From: Ga0077555 sp963746315
Lineage (GTDB): Bacteria; Pseudomonadota; Alphaproteobacteria; Rhizobiales; Hyphomicrobiaceae
Direction: 5' to 3'
Assembly: GCA_963746315.1 (NCBI GenBank)
Contig: CAVVAR010000012.1
Span: forward strand, 992,001-1,056,000
DNA: 64,000 nt
The position numbers were made by a program, and so were the translations under genes. How positions within the stretch are numbered: the stretch's first letter is position 1; every line of letters begins with the position of its first letter. Shown one piece after another: positions 7,367 through 15,431 of the stretch. The notes beneath the pieces were generated by a model, which had not been told where the DNA came from, searched no databases, and saw nothing but the letters and a program-made list of their open reading frames with translations.

Positions 7367-7780
7367 ATGGCAGCGCAGAGAGGCAAGGACCTTCTGCTGA
7401 AGGTCGATGCCGACGGATCCGGCTCGTTCACGACGGTTGCGGGGCTCAGGTCGCGCGCGATCTCGTTCAACACCGAGACCGTCGATGTCACCCATTCGGA
7501 ATCGGCGGGTCGTTGGCGCGAGCTGTTGTCGGGGGCTGGCGCCAAGACGGCACGCGTCACCGGCGCCGGGATATTCAAGGATACCGCGTCCGACGAAATT
7601 GTCCGTGGCTACGTCTTCGCTGGCACGATCCGCGACTGGCAGGTCGTGGTGCCGGACTTCGGCGTCGTCGCCGGCCCGTTCCAGATCACCGCATTCGAGA
7701 TCTCGGGTCGGCACGACGGCGAGGTCGCCTTCGACATCACGCTCGACTCCGCCGGCGAGCTCACCTTCGCAGCCGCTTGA
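7367..7780 (+). CDS. Major tail tube protein, TP901-1/GTA g9 type
   Basis: The 137-residue product matches the phage major tail protein of the TP901-1 type that stacks as rings to form the tail tube. It begins with MAAQRGKDLLLKVDADGSG, then has the conserved RSRAISFNTETVDVTHSES and WRELLSGAGAKTARVTGAG, and ends with a beta-rich GEVAFDITLDSAGELTF. It starts 75 bases downstream of the terminator gene, so it may have an additional translation signal suited to its high copy number. Confidence 0.92.
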   Translation: MAAQRGKDLLLKVDADGSGSFTTVAGLRSRAISFNTETVDVTHSESAGRWRELLSGAGAKTARVTGAGIFKDTASDEIVRGYVFAGTIRDWQVVVPDFGVVAGPFQITAFEISGRHDGEVAFDITLDSAGELTFAAA

Positions 7781-7805
7781 GCTCCGCAAACAGGAAAGCC
7801 ATACG

Positions 7806-8213
7806 ATGGCCAATCTGCACAGAGGCGAAATCGAGGCCATTCTCGACGGGCGCCCGATGACGCTCTGCCTGACGCTGGGCGCGCTCGCCGAGCTCGAGGC
7901 CGCTTTCGGCGACGAGGATATGCTGGCGCTCGCCAATCGCTTTGCATCCGGCCGGCTGTCGGCACGCGATGCGATCCGCATTCTCGGTGCGGGCTTGCGC
8001 GGCGCCGGTCATGATCTCGCCGACGGCGACGTCGCGCGGCTCAAGGCTGATGGCGGCGCAAGCGGCTATGTCGAGGTGGTGGCACGCCTTCTCACCGCGA
8101 CGTTCGGTGCCGGCGATGCCTCACCTCCGCGCGATGGCCCGGCTGAACCAGAGCCTGACGCGATCTCGTCGAGCGGGGTGTGTGATCCCGGCCCTTTCCC
8201 TGGTCGGAGGTGA
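7806..8213 (+). CDS. Tail tube chaperone, GTA g10-like
   Basis: The 135-residue protein resembles GTA gp10, which acts during tail assembly. The diagnostic region is MANLHRGEIEAILDGRPMTL followed by LGALAELEAAFGDED and ARDAIRILGAGLRGAGHDL. The C-terminal 30 residues are Pro-rich and irregular. Its stop overlaps the start of the following small gene (TGATG), the pair corresponding to the G/T tail-assembly chaperones that many phages express by frameshifting; here the overlap points to re-initiation instead. Confidence 0.87.
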   Translation: MANLHRGEIEAILDGRPMTLCLTLGALAELEAAFGDEDMLALANRFASGRLSARDAIRILGAGLRGAGHDLADGDVARLKADGGASGYVEVVARLLTATFGAGDASPPRDGPAEPEPDAISSSGVCDPGPFPGRR

Positions 8214-8377
8214 TGGCGGCTGGCCTCGGTCTCCTCCGTCTACCGCCGGCTCAATTCTGGATGATGACGCCGCGCGAGCTTGCGGCAGCGTTGCGGGGGC
8301 TCGGGCACACGTCGCGCTCACCGCTTCGCCGCAGCGACCTTTCGGACCTCATGGCCCGCTTTCCCGACGGCATCTGA
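8213..8377 (+). CDS. Small tail-assembly chaperone, TIGR02216/rcc01693-like
   Basis: A 54-residue frame begins at the ATG that overlaps the upstream stop as TGATG. The sequence GLGLLRLPPAQFWMMTPREL followed by AAALRG and a final DLMARFPDG is the signature of the short GTA family found between g10 and the tape measure gene. Its size is normal for that family. Confidence 0.85.
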   Translation: MAAGLGLLRLPPAQFWMMTPRELAAALRGLGHTSRSPLRRSDLSDLMARFPDGI

Positions 8378-8420
8378 TTGGACCGTCGGCGACGGTACCA
8401 GCCAGCAACGAGGACACTTC

Positions 8421-8981
8421 ATGCCCGGCACAGCCGACACGTCAGGCTCGCCCTTCGATGGAGGCGAGATCGAAACGCTGCAATTCCAGGTCGACGGTCT
8501 CACCGAAAGTCAGAACAAGCTCAATCTCTCGCTGCAAAGCTCCGACCGGATCGGGCGGCAGTTTGCCCGGACCCTCGGCAGCGCCTTCATCGGCCTCGCC
8601 GTGCAGGGCAAGAGTTTCGGCGCAGTGCTGAGCTCGCTCGCGATCAGTCTGTCGAACATTGCGCTACGCGCCGCCTTCAAGCCGCTCGAAGCAGCATTCG
8701 GAAATGCGTTTCAATCGCTCATTTCAGCTCCGCCGGTCTTCAGCGGGGCGAGCATTGCGGCCCCGTCTGGATTTCCGGTCGCAGCCGGTGTGCCGATCAG
8801 CGGCGCCATGTCTTCGGCCAGCAGCGTCGCTGCAGTCGCTTCACCGAGCAGCCTTGTGACCGCAGCCCCGAGCATCGTGTTGAACGTGACCACACCCGAT
8901 GCGGAGAGTTTCCGGCGCTCGGAAACTCAGATCGCGGCACTGCTGGCGCGCGCAGTCGGTCAAGGCCAGCGCAATCTCTGA
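8421..8981 (+). CDS. Short tail tape measure protein (GTA g11-like)
   Basis: The 186-residue product is short, in keeping with the short tails of GTAs. It contains an N-terminal coiled region (LQFQVDGLTESQNKLNLSLQ), a hydrophobic central helix (ALRAAFKPLEAAFGNAFQSL), an Ala/Ser/Pro-rich stretch and a C-terminal segment (RRSETQIAALLARAVGQGQR) that matches the end of GTA tape measure proteins. Start ATG 8421 was chosen because no homology extends further upstream. The protein sets tail length and is thought to help DNA cross the envelope. Confidence 0.85.
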   Translation: MPGTADTSGSPFDGGEIETLQFQVDGLTESQNKLNLSLQSSDRIGRQFARTLGSAFIGLAVQGKSFGAVLSSLAISLSNIALRAAFKPLEAAFGNAFQSLISAPPVFSGASIAAPSGFPVAAGVPISGAMSSASSVAAVASPSSLVTAAPSIVLNVTTPDAESFRRSETQIAALLARAVGQGQRNL

Positions 8982-9037
8982 AAGCGTGCGCCGTGCGTGC
9001 GGATCGCGCCGGCTCATATTCTTTTCTGTGAGGCACC

Positions 9038-9676
9038 ATGGCATTTCACGAGATCCGCTTTCCGACCCAGATTTCGCGCGGAGCGACGGGCGGCCCAGAG
9101 CGGCGCACCGACGTCGTGGTGCTCGGCTCCGGTTTCGAGGAGCGAAATGCGCGCTGGGCGCATGCGCGGCGAAGCTACAACGCAGGTTATGGCGTGCGCT
9201 CGCTCGACGATCTCAACGCCGTCATCGCGTTCTTCGAGGAGAGGCGCGGTCGGCTCTACGGATTTCGCTGGAGGGATCATGCGGATTGGAAATCCGGCCC
9301 TCCTGAGCAGGCGGTCACCGCCGCCGACCAGATTCTCGGCACGGGCGACGGGACGCGTCTTCAGTTCCCGCTCGTGAAACGGTACGGGACACTGCACGCA
9401 CCTTACGAGCGGCCGATTGCCAAGCCGGTAGCCGGCACGGTCAAAGTAGCCGTAGACGGTACGGAAAGCGTCGAGGGTGTTGCCTTCGACCTCGACGCCG
9501 CCATTGGTCTCATCACATTCCGTGCCGGACACGCGCCGGCCGGCGGTTTAGCCGTGACGGCCGGTTTCGAGTTCGACGTTCCCGTCCGCTTCGATACCGA
9601 CCGTCTCGACGTCAATCTCGCCGGTTTCCGGCATGGAGCCATTCCATCGATCCCGATTGTCGAGATCCGGGTCTGA
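9038..9676 (+). CDS. Distal tail protein, DUF2460/TIGR02217 (GTA g12-like)
   Basis: The 212-residue protein begins with MAFHEIRFPTQISRGATGGP and continues with TDVVVLGSGFEERNARWAH and YGFRWRDHADWKSGPP, the hallmarks of DUF2460. In the GTA particle this protein forms the ring at the end of the tail tube onto which the hub docks. Length and order agree with the family. Confidence 0.93.
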   Translation: MAFHEIRFPTQISRGATGGPERRTDVVVLGSGFEERNARWAHARRSYNAGYGVRSLDDLNAVIAFFEERRGRLYGFRWRDHADWKSGPPEQAVTAADQILGTGDGTRLQFPLVKRYGTLHAPYERPIAKPVAGTVKVAVDGTESVEGVAFDLDAAIGLITFRAGHAPAGGLAVTAGFEFDVPVRFDTDRLDVNLAGFRHGAIPSIPIVEIRV

Positions 9677-9694
9677 CCTCGTCCGGACGTCACA

Positions 9695-9934
9695 TCATGC
9701 GCGCGGCGCGCCCACGTCCCGCGTACGGCGTTCGGTCAGCGGCGATAGCAAAGCGAAGCCATACAAGGCCGCAATGCCGACGATGACGAAGACGATCCGC
9801 GAAAGAACGCTGTACGAGGCGGGTGTGCCCCCGAACAGCGCGGCAACGAGGTCGAAGTTGAACAGGCCGACGAGGCCCCAATTCAAACCTCCGACAATCA
9901 GCAGGACCATCGCGACGACGTTGATTGTCTGCAT
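9695..9934 (-). CDS. DUF378 small membrane protein inserted among tail genes
   Basis: This 79-residue protein has two membrane helices: VVAMVLLIVGGLNWGLVGLF and SRIVFVIVGIAALYGFALL, with the DUF378 hallmark GGLNWGLVGLFNFDLVAALFG. The family is widespread in bacteria and has no assigned function. The start ATG at 9934 has a good GGGAGAG ribosome-binding site. It is the only minus-strand gene within the particle cluster and separates the distal tail and hub genes, which are normally adjacent, so it is probably an independently acquired cargo gene with its own promoter in 9935-10036. Confidence 0.9.
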   Translation of the reverse strand: MQTINVVAMVLLIVGGLNWGLVGLFNFDLVAALFGGTPASYSVLSRIVFVIVGIAALYGFALLSPLTERRTRDVGAPRA

Positions 9935-10036
9935 GTCGATCTCTCCCTTTCTTGGACATGTTCTCTGGCCCAACCGACGGCAGCGACACCGGGTTCCGCG
10001 TAGCGGGTCAAACATCCGGCATCAGGAAAACGTGAT

Positions 10037-10894
10037 ATGCGAGACCTCCCCGCGGCCATGCAGGCGGCACTCGACACCGGCGCCACGACACTGTGCTGGT
10101 GCTGGCGCATTACTCCACGCGTCGGTGCAACGCTCGGCTTCACCGACCACGACCGCGACATCGCCTTCGACGCAACGACGTTCGAGGCCGCGTCCGGGTT
10201 CACGGCGAGCGAGCTGCGCGAGTCGGTTGGGCTCGCAGTCGACAATCTCGAGGTCGAAAGTGCGCTCATCTCTGCCAGGCTGACCGAGACCTCACTTGCA
10301 GCCGGGGACTTCGACGATGCGGTCGTCGAGATCTTTCGGGTGGACTGGATGAACCTTGCCTCGCGGGTGCTCCTGCGCCGCGGCTCGCTCGGCGAGGTGC
10401 GTCGCTCGGGACAGGCCTTCGCCGCCGAGGTTCGCGGGCTCGCGCACTATCTGCAGCAGCCCCAAGGGCGCCTGTTCCAGTACGCCTGCGACGCGGATCT
10501 CGGCGACGCACGCTGCGGCATCGATCTCGCAAGCGGGCTCTATCGTGCGGACGCGATCGTTTCCGCCGGTCTTGGCGACCGTCTGCTCTCGACCGTCGAT
10601 CTCGCTCCGTTCGCAGACGGCTGGTTCACGCGGGGCCTCGTCACTTTCACCGGTGGCGACAATTCCGGGCGGGCCGTCGAGGTCAAGCGACATCGCGCGC
10701 GAGGCAGCGACGCCACGGTGGAGCTCTGGCAGGCGCCCGGCTCGCCGATCACCGCCGGAGATGCCTTCAGGATCACCGCCGGTTGCGACAAGCAGCATGC
10801 CACATGCCGCGCCAAGTTTTCGAACGCCGTCAACTATCGCGGCTTTCCGCACATGCCCGGCAACGATTTCCTCGCCTCGCCGCCAACCCGTTGA
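10037..10894 (+). CDS. Tail hub protein, DUF2163 (GTA g13-like)
   Basis: The 285-residue protein matches the GTA baseplate hub family: LCWCWRITPRVGATLGFTDH, ASGFTASELRESVGLAVDN, and the C-terminal GCDKQHATCRAKFSNAVNYRG followed by FPHMPGND. Four cysteines (C151, C160, C250, C257) stand in two CxnC pairs that could bind a metal or iron-sulfur centre; this is inferred from spacing. Its usual neighbours, the peptidase and the giant tail protein, follow directly. Confidence 0.92.
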   Translation: MRDLPAAMQAALDTGATTLCWCWRITPRVGATLGFTDHDRDIAFDATTFEAASGFTASELRESVGLAVDNLEVESALISARLTETSLAAGDFDDAVVEIFRVDWMNLASRVLLRRGSLGEVRRSGQAFAAEVRGLAHYLQQPQGRLFQYACDADLGDARCGIDLASGLYRADAIVSAGLGDRLLSTVDLAPFADGWFTRGLVTFTGGDNSGRAVEVKRHRARGSDATVELWQAPGSPITAGDAFRITAGCDKQHATCRAKFSNAVNYRGFPHMPGNDFLASPPTR

Positions 10895-10920
10895 GGCGCC
10901 CTCCAACGGAGGCTCAGTCC

Positions 10921-11439
10921 ATGTCCGAGTTCACCCCCGTGCGGCGCGCGCAGGTGATCGCGCATGCACGCCGATGGATCGGCACGCCCTATCATCATCA
11001 GGCAAGCAGGCTCGGCGTCGGCGTCGATTGCATTGGCCTCGTGCGCGGTGTCTGGCGCGCGCTCTACGGCACCGAGCCCGAGACCCTTCCCGGCTACGGT
11101 CGCGATTGGTCGGAGGCGACGGGACGCGAGACACTGCTCGAGGCCGCGCGCCGCCATTTCGTCCCGATCCCGCCAGCATCGGCGGAGCCGGGCGACCTCC
11201 TCGTCTTTCGCTATCGCCCGCGCACCGTCGCCAAGCACGTCGGCATCGTGGCTGAGCCGGCCGGTGTCCCGGACGCGCACGGCGTTGCCGTGTCGATCGA
11301 GCCAGTCGCCGCCGGTGATGGCCCGCGCTTCAACCTCATTCACGCCATCGAAGGCGCTCCGGTCAGCGAGGTCGCGCTGATCGGCTGGTGGCGGCGGCGG
11401 ATCGCTGCCGCATTCTCTTTTCCCGGGATCATCGACTGA
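10921..11439 (+). CDS. NlpC/P60 tail peptidase (GTA g14-like)
   Basis: The 172-residue protein is an NlpC/P60 cysteine peptidase thought to open peptidoglycan during particle entry. The catalytic Cys is C37 in GVGVDCIGLV and the catalytic His is H106 in AKHVGIV; the motif ARRWIGTPYHH lies before them. There is no signal peptide, as expected for a particle component. Its stop codon overlaps the next start (TGATG), so it is coupled to the giant tail gene. Confidence 0.93.
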   Translation: MSEFTPVRRAQVIAHARRWIGTPYHHQASRLGVGVDCIGLVRGVWRALYGTEPETLPGYGRDWSEATGRETLLEAARRHFVPIPPASAEPGDLLVFRYRPRTVAKHVGIVAEPAGVPDAHGVAVSIEPVAAGDGPRFNLIHAIEGAPVSEVALIGWWRRRIAAAFSFPGIID

Positions 11440-14400
11440 TGGCGACACTTGCTCTTACCGTTGCCGGTGCCGCTGTCGGCGGTGCGCTGCTGCCGGCCGG
11501 CATCTCCGTTCTCGGCGCCACGCTTTCCGGAGCTGCGCTCGGCTCGCAGATCGGGGCCCTGGCGGGCACGTTCGTCGACCAGGCGCTGTTCGGCGCCAGC
11601 GGTCAGGCGCGTGCCGTGACGGGGCCGCGCCTCTCCGATCTCAAGATCACCACCTCGACCGAGGGTGCGCCCATTCCTCGGCTCTTTGGACGTGCGCGTC
11701 TCGGCGGGCAGGTCATCTGGGCGACTGATCTCGAGGAGGAGGCTGTCACTGATGGCGGCGATGGCGGCTCGAAGGGGGCTGCGTCCGGCGGCTCGACGAC
11801 GCAACGCACCGACTATCGCTACTACGCCAACTTCGCCGTCGCTCTCTGCGAGGGCCCCATTACAGGGATCGGCCGCGTGTGGGCCGATGGCAAGGAGCTC
11901 GACCTCGATCAGCACGTCTGGCGGCTCTACACCGGTACCGGCACGCAAGAGCCCGATGGCCTGTTCGTCGCCCGCGAGGGGGCGGATGCGGCACCTGCCT
12001 ATCGCAACGTCGCCTATATCGTCTTCGAGCGCATGGCGCTCCAGGCGTTCGGCAACCGGCTGCCACAGCTTTCGTTCGAGGTGCACCGTTCGGTCGATGC
12101 CTTTGAGGAGCTGGTGCGTGGCGTCGTCATGATCCCGGGATCGGGCGAGTTCGTCTACGCCTCGGAGCCGGTCACGCGGCGGACCGGGTCGGTCAGCACC
12201 GAGGCGGAGAACACCCATACGCTGCGAGGTGGAACCGACTGGGAGGTCGCGCTCGACCAGCTTGCCGAGACGCTACCCAATGCGCGCTCGACGTCGTTGG
12301 TGGTGAGCTGGTTCGGCTCGGATCTCCGCGCGGGGCAGTGTCTCGTGCGCCCGGCCGTCGACGCGGTGGAGAAGGTCACATCGCCGTTCGAATGGTCAGT
12401 TGCCGGCCTGACGCGTGCGACGGCTCCGCTCGTCTCGAGCAATGACGGGCAGGCGGCCTACGGCGGCACACCGTCTGACCAAACCGTCATCGCTGCCATT
12501 CGCGATCTCAAGTCGCGCGGCCACAAAGTCGTTCTGACGCCCTTCATCCTGATGGACGTCCCGCACGGCAATGCTTTGCCCGATCCCCACACGGGAGGCA
12601 TCGGTCAGCCCGCCTATCCATGGCGCGGCCGCATCACCGTCGATCCGGCTCCCGGACTGCCTGGCTCCCCGGATAAGACACCGGTCGCCACTACGCAGAT
12701 CGCCAGCATCGTCGGCACGGCTCTCCCGGCCCACTACGGGATCGACGGCGAGACCGTCGTCTATTCCGGCCCGTCCGAGTGGACGATCCGGCGGATGGTG
12801 TTGCACTACGCGTATCTCGCCGTCGCGGCTGGCGGCGTCGATGCTATTGTGATCGGCACCGAGCTGCGCGGCCTGACCCAGGTACGTTCGGGACCCGGCA
12901 CCTACCCCTTCGTCGCTGCGCTGACTGCCCTCGCCGCGGACGTGAAGGCCGTCGTCGGACCCGCCACGAAGGTGACCTACGCCGCCGATTGGTCGGAATA
13001 CTTCGGTCATCACCCCGCCGATGGCTCGGGTGACGTCTATTTCCACCTCGACCCGCTCTGGGCCTCGCCGGCCATCGATGCGGTGGCCATCGACTGCTAC
13101 TGGCCACTCGCCGACTGGCGCGACGCAGACCATCTCGATCGCGCCGCGGGCGCCCGTTCGGTCTACGACGGCGGCTATCTCAAAGCCAATCTCTTCGCCG
13201 GCGAAGGCTACGACTGGTTCTACGCCTCGGCCGGTGATCGCGACGCGCAGATCCGCACCCCGATCGCGGACGGCGGCAGCGGCAAACCCTGGGTGTTTCG
13301 CTACAAGGATGTGCGCAACTGGTGGTCGAGCCCGCACTTCGACCGGCCGGGGGGCATCGAAAGCGGAACACCCACTGGCTGGGTGCCGCAATCGAAGCCG
13401 ATCTGGCTTACCGAGATCGGGTGTCCGGCCGTCGACAAGGGCGCCAATCAACCGAATGTCTTCGTCGATCCGAAAAGCTCGGAGTCGTTCCTGCCGTATC
13501 ACTCCAGCGGCGAGCGCGACGATCTCATGCAGCGCCGCTATCTGCAGGCCATGCTCGAGGCTTTCGATCCGGCGCATCCCGGTTATGTCGACGGAGCGAA
13601 TCCGGTATCGGCCGTCTACGGCGCGCGCATGCTCGATCTCGATCACATCCATGTCTACGCTTGGGATGCGCGTCCCTACCCCGCGTTTCCATTGAACCAC
13701 CTGGTCTGGAGCGACGGCGCCAACTGGCGGCTGGGACATTGGATCAACGGTCGCGTCGCTTCACAGCAGCTCGGGCCTGTGATCGCGAATCTGCTCGAGG
13801 GCTACGGCTTTTCCGACTACGATGTCGCCGCGCTGGACGGCCTCGTCTCTGGCCTCGTCATCGACCAGCCGATGTCGGCCCGCGAAGCGTTGCAGCCACT
13901 GGAGCTCGCGCATTTTCTCGATGCGATCGACGACGGCGGCGCGATCCGCTTTGCTCACCGCGGGGCCGGACCACCGCGTGCGGTTCTGATGCTCGACGAT
14001 CTGGTCGAAACGAGGCCCGGGTCTGATCTCGTCCGCCTGACGCGCGCCCAGGAGACGGACCTTCCGGCTGCGGCACGCGTCTCGTTCTCGGCGATCGAAT
14101 CCGACTACCGGCAGGCTGTGGCCCAATCGCGCCGATTGGTCGGAGCCTCGGGGCGGGTCGCGGATGCGCAACTCGCTCTCGTCATGGACGCCGGTCAGGC
14201 GGCGCGCACCGCCGACACCTGGCTCTTCGAGACGTGGGCCGCACGCGAACGCGTCCGGTTCGAGCTTCCACCCTCTCGATTGGCGCTTCAGCCGGGCGAC
14301 CTGGTCGCATTGGATCACGCGGGCCGATCTCGTCTGTTGCGCATCACGGAGCTCGGCGATCACGGATCTCGCGAGATCGATGCGATCGGCATCGATCCGG

Positions 14401-15395
14401 CCGTCTACGCCGGCGGTGCCGGGGTCGTCCGGCCCGAAAAGCCCAACGACGGTGGCTCGATCGGTCCCGTGCTCGGCGTCTTTCTCGATCTTCCGCTCCT
14501 CACCGGGGGCGAGGTCGCCGAGAACGGCTACGTCGTCGCGGCTCGTGAGCCTTGGCCGAGCGGCGGGGCCGCGTTCTACCGATCGCCGGACGAGGCGGGC
14601 TTCACGCTGGCGGCTATTGCCAGGCGCAGAGCGACCACTGGCGTGACCCTCGACGTGCTGCCTCCCGGCGTCGAGGGGCGTCTCGATCATGCGTCTCGCG
14701 TCACGGTTCGCCTCGATGCGGGAATGCTGACCTCGACGCTGCCGCTCAACCTCCTTGCCGGTGCGAACGCTGCTGCTGTCGAGGGCATGGACGGTGAGTG
14801 GGAAATCCTGCAGTTCCAGACCGCCACGCTCGTCGCACCCGCCACCTACGAGTTGTCGACATTGCTACGCGGACAGGCCGGCAGCGAGCGTGCCATGCAC
14901 GCGCCAATTGCGGCAGGCGCCCGGCTCGTATTGCTGGACGGCGCCCTGACGCCGGTTCCGCTGACAGCGACCGACATCGGCTTGCCTCTCGTATGGCGCT
15001 ATGGACCCGCCGCGCGTGCGCTAGGTGATGCGTCGTATCAGTCGGCGACGCATCCCTTCCGCGGCGCTGCGCTGAAGCCGCTCAGCCCGGTCCATGTCCG
15101 CGGTCGGCGAAGCGGCGGAGATATTGCCATCACGTGGATCCGCCGCTCGCGTATCGGTGGCGACAGCTGGTCCTCCGCCGAGGTGCCGCTTGCCGAGGAC
15201 TTCGAGCGCTATGAGGTCGACATCCTGTCCGGAGGAGCCGTTGTGCGCACGATCGTGACAAGCGCGCCGGCGGCAACGTACGGGGTCACCGAGCAAACGG
15301 CGGATTTCGGCGCACCGCAGGCCACCGTCGCGATTCGTGTCCATCAGATCAGCGCTGTTGCCGGACGCGGCACGCCGCGCAACGCACTGGTCTGA
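11439..15395 (+). CDS. Giant tail/host-interaction protein with TIM-barrel domain (GTA g15-like)
   Basis: The 1318-residue product corresponds to the largest GTA protein, which crowns the tail tip and contacts the host envelope. The N-terminus has a glycine-rich hydrophobic stretch (about residues 5-50), followed by the pass-through domain IPRLFGRARLGGQVIWATDL. Residues from about 270 to 690 form the GTA TIM-barrel-like domain, with KVTYAADWSEYFGHHPADG, WASPAIDAVAIDCYWPLADW and PIWLTEIGCPAVDKG. The phage-tail_3-like segment and a C-terminal beta-rich region follow. Start ATG 11439 overlaps the peptidase stop. The frame is intact. Confidence 0.95.
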   Translation: MATLALTVAGAAVGGALLPAGISVLGATLSGAALGSQIGALAGTFVDQALFGASGQARAVTGPRLSDLKITTSTEGAPIPRLFGRARLGGQVIWATDLEEEAVTDGGDGGSKGAASGGSTTQRTDYRYYANFAVALCEGPITGIGRVWADGKELDLDQHVWRLYTGTGTQEPDGLFVAREGADAAPAYRNVAYIVFERMALQAFGNRLPQLSFEVHRSVDAFEELVRGVVMIPGSGEFVYASEPVTRRTGSVSTEAENTHTLRGGTDWEVALDQLAETLPNARSTSLVVSWFGSDLRAGQCLVRPAVDAVEKVTSPFEWSVAGLTRATAPLVSSNDGQAAYGGTPSDQTVIAAIRDLKSRGHKVVLTPFILMDVPHGNALPDPHTGGIGQPAYPWRGRITVDPAPGLPGSPDKTPVATTQIASIVGTALPAHYGIDGETVVYSGPSEWTIRRMVLHYAYLAVAAGGVDAIVIGTELRGLTQVRSGPGTYPFVAALTALAADVKAVVGPATKVTYAADWSEYFGHHPADGSGDVYFHLDPLWASPAIDAVAIDCYWPLADWRDADHLDRAAGARSVYDGGYLKANLFAGEGYDWFYASAGDRDAQIRTPIADGGSGKPWVFRYKDVRNWWSSPHFDRPGGIESGTPTGWVPQSKPIWLTEIGCPAVDKGANQPNVFVDPKSSESFLPYHSSGERDDLMQRRYLQAMLEAFDPAHPGYVDGANPVSAVYGARMLDLDHIHVYAWDARPYPAFPLNHLVWSDGANWRLGHWINGRVASQQLGPVIANLLEGYGFSDYDVAALDGLVSGLVIDQPMSAREALQPLELAHFLDAIDDGGAIRFAHRGAGPPRAVLMLDDLVETRPGSDLVRLTRAQETDLPAAARVSFSAIESDYRQAVAQSRRLVGASGRVADAQLALVMDAGQAARTADTWLFETWAARERVRFELPPSRLALQPGDLVALDHAGRSRLLRITELGDHGSREIDAIGIDPAVYAGGAGVVRPEKPNDGGSIGPVLGVFLDLPLLTGGEVAENGYVVAAREPWPSGGAAFYRSPDEAGFTLAAIARRRATTGVTLDVLPPGVEGRLDHASRVTVRLDAGMLTSTLPLNLLAGANAAAVEGMDGEWEILQFQTATLVAPATYELSTLLRGQAGSERAMHAPIAAGARLVLLDGALTPVPLTATDIGLPLVWRYGPAARALGDASYQSATHPFRGAALKPLSPVHVRGRRSGGDIAITWIRRSRIGGDSWSSAEVPLAEDFERYEVDILSGGAVVRTIVTSAPAATYGVTEQTADFGAPQATVAIRVHQISAVAGRGTPRNALV

Positions 15396-15431
15396 CCGGG
15401 GTCGCCAGCCTTTTCAACAGGAGCAACTGCC

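Noticed and set aside
12396..13739. A 447-codon minus-strand frame inside the giant tail gene
   Set aside because: The plus-strand frame is intact and matches the GTA TIM-barrel protein; the antisense frame has no recognisable motif.
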